The translations under genes were made by a program, and so were the position numbers. DNA of 64,000 nt. Origin: Vicinamibacterales bacterium. Its GTDB lineage: Bacteria; Acidobacteriota; Vicinamibacteria; Vicinamibacterales; 2-12-FULL-66-21. Positions 18,206-25,982 of the stretch are shown piece after piece. Below the pieces are notes generated by a model. The model worked only from the letters and a program-made list of their open reading frames with translations. It searched no databases and had not been told where the DNA came from. Where the stretch lies: positions 32,155-96,154 of the forward strand of contig DASXLB010000073.1 of NCBI GenBank assembly GCA_036496585.1, read 5' to 3'. The first letter of the stretch is position 1; each line of letters starts with the position of its first letter.

Positions 18206-19488
18206 TCAGCGTTGCGGGCGTCCAGCTCCGACCCGAACGACCGCTGCAGCGCCTCGAGGGCGCGCAGCTCCTCGGGAGCGACCAGCGTCAACGCGGTGCC
18301 GGTGGCCGCCGCGCGGCCGGTGCGACCGACGCGGTGGACGTAGGTTTCACGGGATGACGGCACTTCGTAGTTCACGACGTGCGTGATGCCGTCGATGTCG
18401 AGTCCCCGCGCGGCGACGTCGGTGGCGACGAGGACGTGATACAGCCCGCCGCGGAAGCCTTCCACGGCGGCGGTGCGCTGCTGCTGGGTGCGATCGGCGT
18501 GCAGCGCGGCGGCGCGGATGCCGAATCCCTGCAGCTGGCGCGCCAGCTTCTCGGCGCCCGACTTGCGCTGCATGAAGACCAGAATCGGTCCGGGCGTGCG
18601 GCGGCAGAACTTCGCCAGCCACTCGGTCTTCTGTGCTGCCGGGACGTTTTCCACTTCGTGCGTAATCGAGCGGGCCGGGCCGCCCGCCGATCCGATCTGC
18701 ACGTACTGGGCGTTGCGGACCACTTCGGTGACGAGCTTCATCACCTCGTCGGGCATCGTCGCCGAGAAGAGCAGCGTCTGGCGCTTCTCGGGCGGCGGCA
18801 GCGTCTGCGAGATACGGCGGACGTCGGGCCAGAAGCCCATGTCCATCATCCGATCCGCCTCGTCGAGCACGAACGTGTCGACGCGCGAAAAGTCGACGGC
18901 GCCGCTCCGCTGATGATCCATCAGGCGGCCGGGGGTGGCGACGACGACGTCGACCCCCGCCTTGAGCGCGCGTTCCTGCTGGCCCATCTCGACGCCGCCG
19001 TAGACGGCGATGCTGGTCAGATTCGTGTGGTAGGCGAAGCCCTGCACGTCGTCTTCGATCTGCACGCAGAGCTCGCGGGTCGGCGCGAGGATGAGGACGC
19101 GCGTGGAGCCGCGTTCGTCGGGGTTCTGGGCGCGCGCCTTGAGCAGACGGTTGAGGAGCGGCAGCACGAACGCGACGGTCTTGCCGGTTCCCGTGTCGGC
19201 GCAGCCGATCACATCGTGGCCGGCCAGCGCGATCGGAATGACGGCGCTCTGGATCGCGGTCGTCTTCTGGAACCCGCGCACCTCGACGCCTTCGAGCAGC
19301 GAGGGCTCCAAGCCGAGCGAGTCGAAGGGCACCGGCGCGGGATCGTAATCCGCCTGAGGACGGTCGGTCGCCTGTGGCCGGGACGCCTGGAAATGGCTGC
19401 GTGGCGAACCCTGCGCGCCCTGGCCGCGGCGCGAACTGCCGCGGCGGCGTCGATGGGGCTGGCCGGATGAGGCTGTATGGGAATTCAC
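18202..19488 (-). CDS. DEAD-box ATP-dependent RNA helicase (RhlE-type)
   Basis: A 428-aa cytosolic helicase that unwinds RNA duplexes. A basic, Arg/Gly-rich leader (about 1-45) precedes the Q-motif region (SLLEGVEVRGFQKTTAIQ), motif I ADTGTGKT, motif II DEAD, motif III SAT and motif VI HRVGRTGRA. Only a short C-terminal extension follows, as in minimal RhlE-like proteins. The start is GTG 19488, 5 bp after the IF-1 stop with no clear ribosome-binding site, so re-initiation from infA is likely. Pairing with IF-1 suggests a translation or cold-response transcription unit. Confidence 0.92.
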   Translation of the reverse strand: MNSHTASSGQPHRRRRGSSRRGQGAQGSPRSHFQASRPQATDRPQADYDPAPVPFDSLGLEPSLLEGVEVRGFQKTTAIQSAVIPIALAGHDVIGCADTGTGKTVAFVLPLLNRLLKARAQNPDERGSTRVLILAPTRELCVQIEDDVQGFAYHTNLTSIAVYGGVEMGQQERALKAGVDVVVATPGRLMDHQRSGAVDFSRVDTFVLDEADRMMDMGFWPDVRRISQTLPPPEKRQTLLFSATMPDEVMKLVTEVVRNAQYVQIGSAGGPARSITHEVENVPAAQKTEWLAKFCRRTPGPILVFMQRKSGAEKLARQLQGFGIRAAALHADRTQQQRTAAVEGFRGGLYHVLVATDVAARGLDIDGITHVVNYEVPSSRETYVHRVGRTGRAAATGTALTLVAPEELRALEALQRSFGSELDARNAE

Positions 19489-19493
19489 TGCGG

Positions 19494-19712
19494 TCAGCGA
19501 GCGCGGAAAGTGATGATGCCGCGAACGGGATCGTAGGGAGAGACTCCCACCGTGACCCGATCCCCGGGCACCACCTTGATCCGGAAGCGGCGCATCCGGC
19601 CGCTCAATTGCGCAAGGACTTCATGGCCCTGGTCGCACTGCACACGGTAGAGCCCGCCGCTGTGTACAGCGACGACCGTACCCTGCACATCAATCAGATC
19701 ATCCTTGCTCAA
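19494..19712 (-). CDS. infA: Translation initiation factor IF-1 (TTG start)
   Basis: A 72-aa S1/OB-fold protein that occupies the ribosomal A site during initiation. The product reads M(L)SKDDLIDVQGTVV, with the QLSGRMRRFRIKVVPGD and GIITFRAR blocks characteristic of IF-1. The start is TTG at 19712, preceded by AAAGGACAGGA. An upstream ATG would add a 33-residue tail found in no IF-1 I know of and would overlap the preceding gene. It lies in a minus-strand run after the ligase/acyltransferase gene and before the DEAD-box helicase. Its separation from ribosomal protein operons is unusual but known. Confidence 0.93.
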   Translation of the reverse strand: MSKDDLIDVQGTVVAVHSGGLYRVQCDQGHEVLAQLSGRMRRFRIKVVPGDRVTVGVSPYDPVRGIITFRAR

Positions 19713-19758
19713 ATCCTGTCCTTTCTCATCCAAGAAGTATGCCACACGCGGCGGCAGA

Positions 19759-22338
19759 TCACAAGGCGAGGACTGCCTGCCGCACACGTTCGGCCAGTGC
19801 CCCGTAGTCATTGCCAGTCAGCATGATAGGCGGTCCAAATGCACACGACGCCTGCCCGCGGGTCGGCCAGCGGGCGTTGGGAGCCAGGATTGTATCGAGC
19901 CCCGTCAGCCGGACCGGCACGACCGGAACGCCCAGCCGCGCCGCGATCATCCCGACGCCCGGCAGAAACGGACCGATGCTCCCGGTCGGGTTGCGGCGCC
20001 CCTCTGGAAAGATGAGCACCGACACCTCATCTTCGACAAGCTCGCCGATATACCGCAGCGTCTGCCGCGTGCCGGCCGATCCCTGGGTCAGCGGAAACGC
20101 GAAGAAGAAGAACGACGACAGGTAGTAGTTCAACGAATTGGTGAACCACGCCATCCGGCTGTGACGCGTGGGAAAGAAGTGCGCGTCGAAGAACTCCTTG
20201 CTCATCGCCGGGGAGACACGATAGCGCCAGCGCGGCGGCAGCGCATTGAGGATCACCGGTGTGTCGAAGTGGCTCTGGTGGTTGGCCGCGAAGATGGCGG
20301 CCCCGTCCAGACCAGCCAGATGTTCGACCCCTGTCACTTTTACCCGCGCGAATATGTGCGCGAGCGGCAGGATCCACGTCGGCAGGCTGGCGCGCCGGAT
20401 CGCACGCACCGGCAGCGATCGGTTCCAGGCCGGGAACGTGATCTCCGCGGCCGCCGAGGTGGTCTGACCCCCGTCTGACCCCAGTCTGACCCCGGTCTGA
20501 CCCCAGTCGGGCGGCGCGACCATCGTCTCGAGCTGCGCGACGGTCGTCGACGGTGCAAACGACGTTTCGTCGATCGTCGTCTGAAAGGCTTCCTCGAGCG
20601 CCATCATCAGCTCGACCCGCTCGAGCGACGTCAGGCCGAGCTCGTCGATCGTGGTCGCCGGCGCGAGCGTGCGTCCTGGAGCGAACCGGGCCAGCACGTC
20701 TGAGACGCTCCTGCGGTTCGGCCCCGGTGTCTTCTCCGCGGCGGCGGCGAGGCCCGTGCGCTGCTGCTCGAGCCACGTCTTCAGCTCCCGCCGTTTCAGC
20801 TTGCGCGTGCCTTCCGTGCGCGGCAGTTCCGCCGCCGGCCAGATGGCAGCCGCCCGGATCTTCTGATGATCCCCGAGCGTGGCGTTCGCGGCGCGGACCA
20901 CGGCGTCGGGATCGGTGCCTGGGGCGAGCAGCAGGATGGCCTGCACGCGCTCGGCGGTGCTGCCCGCTACCGGCGCGCCGACGACCGCCGCGTCGACGAC
21001 GCCCGGCTGCTCGTTGATCGCGCGCTCGACATCCTCGGGAAACACGTTGAGCCCTTCTGGCGTCACGATCATTTCCTTCTTGCGTCCCCGGATGTGCAGC
21101 TGTCCCTCGGCGTCGAGCTCGCCGATGTCGCCGGTGTGGAACCAGCCGTCCTCGAACGCGTCGCGCGTGGCCTCCGGCGCGTTGAAGTAGCCGGTGGTGA
21201 CGTTGTCGCCGCGCACGAGGATCTCGCCGTCGGCGGCGATCTTCACTTCGACTCCGGCGATCGGCTTGCCGACCGCCCCGCGCCGCGCTCGCAGCGGATG
21301 GTTCAGCGTCACGATCGGCGCGGTCTCGGTGAGGCCGTAGCCCTGGACCACCACGAAGCCGAGGCGTCCCCAGAACGCTTCCAGATCGGGATCGAGCGGC
21401 GCCGCGCCGACGACCATCGCCCAGAACTTGAACCCGAACATCCGGTGGATGCGCCGGTACTTCCACCAGCGCTTCATCCAGTGCATTCCGGGCGGCGGCG
21501 TGTCGCCGGCCTCAGGGGCCACCCGCAGCACGTGCTCCTTCAGCACCTCGAGCATCTTGGGCACCGACACCAGCACCGAGACGCGGCGCGACTTGATCTG
21601 CCCGATGATGTCGCCCGGCGCGTAGCTTCGCGTGAACACCACGACCCCCGAGAGCATCGGCGGCACGAACGTCGCCATCGCCTGCCCGAACATGTGGCTG
21701 AGCGGCAGCAGGTTCAGGAATCGAATCGGCCGGAACGGGATCGTATACTTGCGGTACTTGGCCATCTCCCGTTCGATCGGGACGATGTTGGCGAGGATGT
21801 TGCGGTGGGTGAGGACGACGCCCTTGGGTTCGGCGGTCGCGCCCGACGTGAAGATGATCTCGGCGGTGGTCCCACTGTCGAGGTCGGGGGCGGGAGCCTG
21901 GAGGATCGCTTCCGGAACGCCTGCGGCGGTTCGGAACTGTTCGCTCAGCGTCCACGGCGCCCAGCGGCCGGGAATCGCCGCGGCGTCGACGGTGTCGCCG
22001 ACGAGAATCGCCTGCGCGTCCACGATCGCGGCCACCTTCTCCAGGAACCCCGCCGAGGCGCGGTAGTCGATCGGCACCATGACGACGCCTTCGAGTAGGC
22101 AGCCCCACATCGCGGCGATCCATTCCGGCCGGTTCTCGCTCCAGATCACGACGTGGGCGCCTGGGGCGATGGCGGCGGCGCGGAGGCGTGCCGCGAAGGT
22201 GTGCGCGGCCGCCGCCAGGTCGCCGTAGCTCCAGGTCCACGTGCGATACCCGTCGTCGTAGACGAGAAACGGCGCGGCCGACGTCGCGGCGTTGCCGGTG
22301 ACGTCCGCGAAGAAGTCGATCAGCGTGCGCCTCGTCAT
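19759..22338 (-). CDS. Acyl-AMP ligase / acyl carrier / PlsC acyltransferase fusion
   Basis: An 859-aa three-module protein. The adenylate-forming domain (about 1-530) has the P-loop FTSGATAEPKGVVLTH and the GWFHTGDIGELD motif. A carrier domain (about 545-605) has the phosphopantetheine site in LGLTSLERVE (Ser at about 570). A PlsC/LPLAT acyltransferase (about 640-859) has NHQSHFDT (about 684) and FPEGRRNPTG (about 774), with a hydrophobic stretch YYLSSFFFFAF. This suggests activation of a fatty acid, loading on the built-in carrier and transfer to a lysophospholipid or related acceptor at the membrane. The order is the reverse of E. coli Aas and it adds an internal carrier. The linker before PlsC is encoded by an 11-bp tandem repeat (20462-20510). 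Confidence 0.9.
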   Translation of the reverse strand: MTRRTLIDFFADVTGNAATSAAPFLVYDDGYRTWTWSYGDLAAAAHTFAARLRAAAIAPGAHVVIWSENRPEWIAAMWGCLLEGVVMVPIDYRASAGFLEKVAAIVDAQAILVGDTVDAAAIPGRWAPWTLSEQFRTAAGVPEAILQAPAPDLDSGTTAEIIFTSGATAEPKGVVLTHRNILANIVPIEREMAKYRKYTIPFRPIRFLNLLPLSHMFGQAMATFVPPMLSGVVVFTRSYAPGDIIGQIKSRRVSVLVSVPKMLEVLKEHVLRVAPEAGDTPPPGMHWMKRWWKYRRIHRMFGFKFWAMVVGAAPLDPDLEAFWGRLGFVVVQGYGLTETAPIVTLNHPLRARRGAVGKPIAGVEVKIAADGEILVRGDNVTTGYFNAPEATRDAFEDGWFHTGDIGELDAEGQLHIRGRKKEMIVTPEGLNVFPEDVERAINEQPGVVDAAVVGAPVAGSTAERVQAILLLAPGTDPDAVVRAANATLGDHQKIRAAAIWPAAELPRTEGTRKLKRRELKTWLEQQRTGLAAAAEKTPGPNRRSVSDVLARFAPGRTLAPATTIDELGLTSLERVELMMALEEAFQTTIDETSFAPSTTVAQLETMVAPPDWGQTGVRLGSDGGQTTSAAAEITFPAWNRSLPVRAIRRASLPTWILPLAHIFARVKVTGVEHLAGLDGAAIFAANHQSHFDTPVILNALPPRWRYRVSPAMSKEFFDAHFFPTRHSRMAWFTNSLNYYLSSFFFFAFPLTQGSAGTRQTLRYIGELVEDEVSVLIFPEGRRNPTGSIGPFLPGVGMIAARLGVPVVPVRLTGLDTILAPNARWPTRGQASCAFGPPIMLTGNDYGALAERVRQAVLAL
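20462..20510. repeat. Four tandem 11-bp units (GTCTGACCCCN) inside the fusion gene
   Basis: Units begin at 20462, 20473, 20484 and 20495, each GTCTGACCCC plus one variable base, followed by a partial unit. They encode the linker DWGQTGVRLGSDGGQTT between the carrier and the acyltransferase. As 11 is not a multiple of three, gain or loss of one unit would shift the frame and separate the acyltransferase from the rest. Confidence 0.85.
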
Positions 22339-22372
22339 CGCGTCCTGAATTATGATGGAAAACTTGCGCGTG

Positions 22373-22390
22373 ACGGACGCCTGCGTCCGT
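22373..22390. promoter_or_regulatory. Inverted repeat upstream of the epimerase-like gene
   Basis: ACGGACGC/GCGTCCGT with a 2-bp spacer forms an 8-bp perfect dyad that extends to GTGA/TTCAC with one bulge. It lies 28 bp before the ATG, between divergently transcribed genes, so it may be an operator or leader hairpin. No regulator can be assigned. Confidence 0.4.
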
Positions 22391-22417
22391 TCACGACGGC
22401 CGGGCGAAGGTGGAACA

Positions 22418-23314
22418 ATGCGTGTATTTCTAACGGGTGGGACCGGATACGTCGGCTCGGCGGTGCTGGACGCGCTCGTGCGGCAGCAGCATCACGTCGA
22501 CGCGCTGGTCCGCAACAGCGAAGGGGCGGCCCGCGTGCAGGCGCGCGGCGCGCATCCGATCGTCGGGGATCTGACGAACGTGACGTCCTGGCGCGACGCG
22601 GCGGCGGCGAGCGATGCCGCCGTGCACACCGCCGCCGAGTACAGCGCGCGCCAGCGCGAGTTCGACGCGCTCGTCATCGACACGCTGGCGGCCCTGCCGC
22701 CGCGGCCCGGACGCGCGATCGTCTACACCTCGGGGATCTGGGTACTGGGTGCGGCGCCCGAGCCGATCGACGAGACGGCGCCGCTCAATCCGGCCGAGAT
22801 CGTGGCGTGGCGCCCCGCGCATGAGCTTCGAGTCCTGGGCGCCGCCGCCGGCGGCGTCCGCGCCGTCGTGGTCCGCCCGGGCATCGTCTATGGCGGCTCG
22901 CGCGGCATCGTCGGCGACCTGCTCAAGGACGCCGCCAACAGCCTCGTCCGCGTCGTCGGCAGCGGCGAAAACCACTGGCCGCTCGTCTACGACCGCGATC
23001 TCGGGGAGCTGTATGCGCGCCTGGTCGGCACGCCCGAAGCCTCCGGCGTGTACCACGCCACCGACGGCGGCGGCGAGACCGTCAACGAGATCGTCGCGGC
23101 GCTCGTCGAGCACGCCCCGACGCAGCCGAGCATCCGGCACGTGCCGCTCGCCGAAGCGCGCAAGAAGATGGGCCCGTACGCCGACGCCCTGGCGCTCGAT
23201 CAGATCGTCCGCAGTCCGCGCGCCCGGGCGCTCGGCTGGGCGCCGACCCTGCATTCGGTCGCGGGCAACGCGGCGCGGCTGTTCGAGGAATGGCGCCGCG
23301 GCAAGGCGGCTTAG
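22418..23314 (+). CDS. NAD(P)-binding epimerase/dehydratase-like (atypical extended SDR)
   Basis: A 298-aa cytosolic Rossmann protein. It begins MRVFLTGGTGYVGSAV, the glycine-rich NAD(P) site of extended SDRs, with VGDL at about 50 and YTSGIWVLG near 100, which supplies the usual Ser. The catalytic Tyr-x-x-x-Lys is not found; the expected region reads AWRPAHELRVL. It may bind a nucleotide cofactor without classic SDR catalysis. ATG 22418 has a good AAGGTGG box 5 bases upstream. It lies 40 bp before the dienelactone hydrolase pair on the same strand. The substrate is unknown. Confidence 0.82.
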   Translation: MRVFLTGGTGYVGSAVLDALVRQQHHVDALVRNSEGAARVQARGAHPIVGDLTNVTSWRDAAAASDAAVHTAAEYSARQREFDALVIDTLAALPPRPGRAIVYTSGIWVLGAAPEPIDETAPLNPAEIVAWRPAHELRVLGAAAGGVRAVVVRPGIVYGGSRGIVGDLLKDAANSLVRVVGSGENHWPLVYDRDLGELYARLVGTPEASGVYHATDGGGETVNEIVAALVEHAPTQPSIRHVPLAEARKKMGPYADALALDQIVRSPRARALGWAPTLHSVAGNAARLFEEWRRGKAA

Positions 23315-23354
23315 GGAATCCGGTGATTTCGGTAATAGCGTGATTGGAGGAGAG

Positions 23355-24296
23355 ATGAAACGGCGTCAACACTCGGTGGTCCTCGTCTTCTCGGCGGCGA
23401 TGGCGATCGCCGCGCCGGCATTGGCTCAGACCAAGGCCGCGGCCGATCCGCATGCGGATCACGCCATGGAGATGCAGGCCGCCGCGCCGGCGACGGTGGC
23501 GCCGCGCAATCCCAATCTGCCGCCCTCGGGCGATTTGCCCGGCGACAAGGACGCGGAAGTCAAGAAGCAGCTCGCCTCGTCGCCGCGCAAGTCCGAGTGG
23601 GTGAGCATCAAGGCCAACGGCCCGACGCCGCTCAAGTCGTACATCGTCTATCCGGAGCGCAAGGACAAGGCGCCGGTGGTGATCGTCGTCATGGAGATCT
23701 TCGGGCTCACCGACTGGATCCGCGGCGTCGCCGATCAGCTCGCGAAGGAAGGGTTCATCGCCATCGCCCCCGACTTTCTGTCGGGCATGGGGCCCAATGG
23801 CACCGGCAGCGCGGAGCTCGGTGAAGACGGCGCGCGCGGCGTGATCGGCAAGGTCACCGACGAGGACAAGGTACGGATCCTGAACGACGTCCGCGCGTAT
23901 GCGCTGGCGATGCCGGCGGCCAACGGCAAGGTCGGCGTCGTCGGCTTCTGCTGGGGCGGCGGCACCGCGTTCCTCTACGCGCGTAAGCAGCCGGCGCTCA
24001 ACGCGGCCGTTTCCTACTACGGTCCGATGCCGGCCGATGCGGCGGAATTCGCGACGACCAAGGCGCCCGTCCTCGGCCTCTACGGCGGCAACGACGCCCG
24101 CGTCGACGCCAACATCGACAAGGCCAAGGAAGGCATGGCCACCGCCGGCGCGACCTACGATCCGCACATCTTCGACGGAGCCGGACACGGCTTCCTCCGC
24201 CAGCAGAACGGAACCGGCCAGGGCGCCGGCAACATGAAGGCGGCCGAGCAGGCGTGGCCGCTCACCGTCGAGTGGCTGAAGAAGAACACGAAGTAG
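23355..24296 (+). CDS. Exported dienelactone hydrolase-family protein (copy 1)
   Basis: A 313-aa alpha/beta hydrolase with a Sec signal peptide (cleavage near ALAQT, residue 25). The mature N-terminus carries a His/Met-rich stretch (HADHAMEM) before the DLH domain (about 75-310). The DLH triad is visible: Cys in GFCWGGG, Asp in GGNDARVD and His in GAGHGFL. The conserved Glu of DLH is present in MEIFG. The start has a strong GGAGGAG box. It forms a tandem pair with an equally long paralogue 10 bp downstream. Periplasmic location argues against classical chlorocatechol breakdown; the true substrate is unknown. Confidence 0.88.
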   Translation: MKRRQHSVVLVFSAAMAIAAPALAQTKAAADPHADHAMEMQAAAPATVAPRNPNLPPSGDLPGDKDAEVKKQLASSPRKSEWVSIKANGPTPLKSYIVYPERKDKAPVVIVVMEIFGLTDWIRGVADQLAKEGFIAIAPDFLSGMGPNGTGSAELGEDGARGVIGKVTDEDKVRILNDVRAYALAMPAANGKVGVVGFCWGGGTAFLYARKQPALNAAVSYYGPMPADAAEFATTKAPVLGLYGGNDARVDANIDKAKEGMATAGATYDPHIFDGAGHGFLRQQNGTGQGAGNMKAAEQAWPLTVEWLKKNTK

Positions 24297-24306
24297 GAGA
24301 CCGCGC

Positions 24307-25248
24307 ATGTTGAAAGTCTTCGCGCTCGCGCCGGTGGTCCTGTTCGCGGCGGCGTCGGCCGTCGCGCAGACGGCGGCGAAGCCGTCCCAGGACGTGCACG
24401 CCGACCACATGATGATGGACATGGGACAGCAGGCCGCGCCCGCCGCGACGGCCGCTCGTCCCGACAATCCCGCGATTCCGCCGGCCGACGCCGCCTCGGC
24501 GGATCGGCTCAAAGGCTCGTCGCGGCACGGCGAGTGGATCGATATCAAGATGCCCGCAGGTCCGCCGCTGCGAAGCTTCGTCGTCTATCCCGAGCGTAGC
24601 GACAAGGCGCCGGTCGTCCTCGTCATCCACGACATCTTCGGCATGGGTGACTGGGCGCGCGCCGTCGGCGACTCGCTGGCGCGGGACGGCTTCATCGCGG
24701 TCGTCCCCGATCTGCTCTCGGGGAAGGGTCCCAACGGCGGCGGCTCCGAGGAGCTCGGGCAGAACGTCGGCCAGGCAATCCGCACGCTGACACCCGACGA
24801 CGTGAACGCCCGGCTGAACGCGGCGGCCGCTTACGGACGGTCGTTGCCGTCGGCCAACGGCCAGACGGCCGTCATCGGCTTCTGCTGGGGCGGCAGCGCC
24901 AGCTTCAACTACGCGATCGCGCAGCCGGATCTCTTCGCCGCGGTCGTCTACTACGGCACGCCGCCGACGAAAGCCGTCGACGGCAAGCAGGTCGTCGATC
25001 CGGAACCGCTCGCAAGAATCAAAGCGCCGATCATCGGCTTCTACGGCGGCAACGACGCCCGCGTGACCTCGACCGTCGAGCCCACCACGGCCGAGATGAA
25101 GAAGCTCGCCAAGGTCTACGAACCGCACGTCGAAGACGGCGCCGGCCACGGGTTCCTCAAGGGGCAGGCCCAGAGCGACGCGAACGCCAAGGCGGCGCTC
25201 GACGCGTGGCCGTTGACGATCGCGTTCCTGAAGAAGTATTCGAAGTGA
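24307..25248 (+). CDS. Exported dienelactone hydrolase-family protein (copy 2)
   Basis: A 313-aa paralogue of the preceding protein with the same plan: signal peptide to about residue 20 (SAVAQT), a His/Met-rich N-terminus (HADHMMMDMG), then a DLH domain with Cys in GFCWGGS, Asp in GGNDARV and His in GAGHGF. The segment aligned to the DLH glutamate reads HDIFG, so Asp replaces Glu and the pair may differ in specificity. An AGGAGA box precedes the ATG. The two clearly arose by duplication but are now well diverged. Confidence 0.88.
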   Translation: MLKVFALAPVVLFAAASAVAQTAAKPSQDVHADHMMMDMGQQAAPAATAARPDNPAIPPADAASADRLKGSSRHGEWIDIKMPAGPPLRSFVVYPERSDKAPVVLVIHDIFGMGDWARAVGDSLARDGFIAVVPDLLSGKGPNGGGSEELGQNVGQAIRTLTPDDVNARLNAAAAYGRSLPSANGQTAVIGFCWGGSASFNYAIAQPDLFAAVVYYGTPPTKAVDGKQVVDPEPLARIKAPIIGFYGGNDARVTSTVEPTTAEMKKLAKVYEPHVEDGAGHGFLKGQAQSDANAKAALDAWPLTIAFLKKYSK

Positions 25249-25253
25249 GCGCC

Positions 25254-25275
25254 GGCCGGAGCTGACGCTCCGGCC
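25254..25275. terminator. Strong hairpin between convergent genes
   Basis: A 9-bp perfect stem GGCCGGAGC/GCTCCGGCC with a TGAC loop begins 5 bp past the hydrolase stop and ends on the stop codon of the convergent beta-barrel gene. It is well placed to act as a bidirectional terminator. Its layout (palindrome followed by CCTAC) resembles the REP-like elements at 7310 and 38482, although the core differs. Confidence 0.65.
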
Positions 25276-25982
25276 TACTTCAAAGAAATTCCGCCGCTCA
25301 ACACCATCAGCGTCGTCCGCGGCTCGAGCTGGATGTTGTTGGCCAGCGAGGCCGGCTGCTCGGCGATCGAATACCACCGGACTTCCACCGAAAAGGCGAC
25401 GTGGTTGTTGGCGAACCAGCGGGCGCCGGCGCCGTAGGTCAGCGTCGAGCGGGCGGGCGCGTTGCTGGCGGGCGCGTCGGCGCGATCCAGATACAACCGT
25501 GAACGCCCCCCGATGCCGCCGCTGATGTAGCTCCAGCCGTTGCGGTGGCCGAAGTTGAAGGAGATCTCCGGGTCGATCGACCGGAAATGCCGCTGCACGG
25601 TCGGACTCGTCGTCATCGAGCCGTCCGTGTTGGTTGTTTCGATCGTGTCGTGGCCGCCGGCGGCGAGGAACGTCCCGCCGAATCCGATCTTGATCTTGCT
25701 GCCGCGCAGCACGTAGACGTGGCCGCCGCCGACCAGGCCGAAGGTGTGCGCCGGCAGGTTGCCGGAGGCGACGTCGAGCTCGGTCGCGACGGAGGGTTCG
25801 TTCTTGTGCTTCGCGTAGAGGCCGTGCACGTCGAAGACGAACGGCGGGAGGGCCTCGTCCTGCTGCGCGGCGGCCGGCGCGGCCAGCGCGACGAGCAGGG
25901 CGAACGGCGAGGCGATTCTAAACAGCCGCAGAAACGCGTGTCCGGTGCTGGCGTCCTTCTTCCGTCCGTCGATCACCGCCAT
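25275..25982 (-). CDS. Exported beta-barrel-type protein of unknown function
   Basis: A 235-aa protein with a signal peptide (AAPAAAQQDE, cleavage about residue 40). Alternating hydrophobic/polar segments and frequent Gly and aromatic residues are typical of small outer-membrane barrels (for example FGLVGGGHVYVLRGSKIKIGFG and the GGIGGRSRLYL strand). I do not recognise a named family beyond OMP_b-brl-like. The ATG overlaps the cca stop by one base (TGATG), so it is the last gene of the SDR/SUMF1/cca unit. The role is unknown. Confidence 0.72.
   Translation of the reverse strand: MAVIDGRKKDASTGHAFLRLFRIASPFALLVALAAPAAAQQDEALPPFVFDVHGLYAKHKNEPSVATELDVASGNLPAHTFGLVGGGHVYVLRGSKIKIGFGGTFLAAGGHDTIETTNTDGSMTTSPTVQRHFRSIDPEISFNFGHRNGWSYISGGIGGRSRLYLDRADAPASNAPARSTLTYGAGARWFANNHVAFSVEVRWYSIAEQPASLANNIQLEPRTTLMVLSGGISLK

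Noticed and set aside
20462-20510. 11-bp repeats considered as a CRISPR or VNTR outside genes
   Set aside because: They lie inside the open frame of the fusion protein and have no spacers; kept as a coding tandem repeat.
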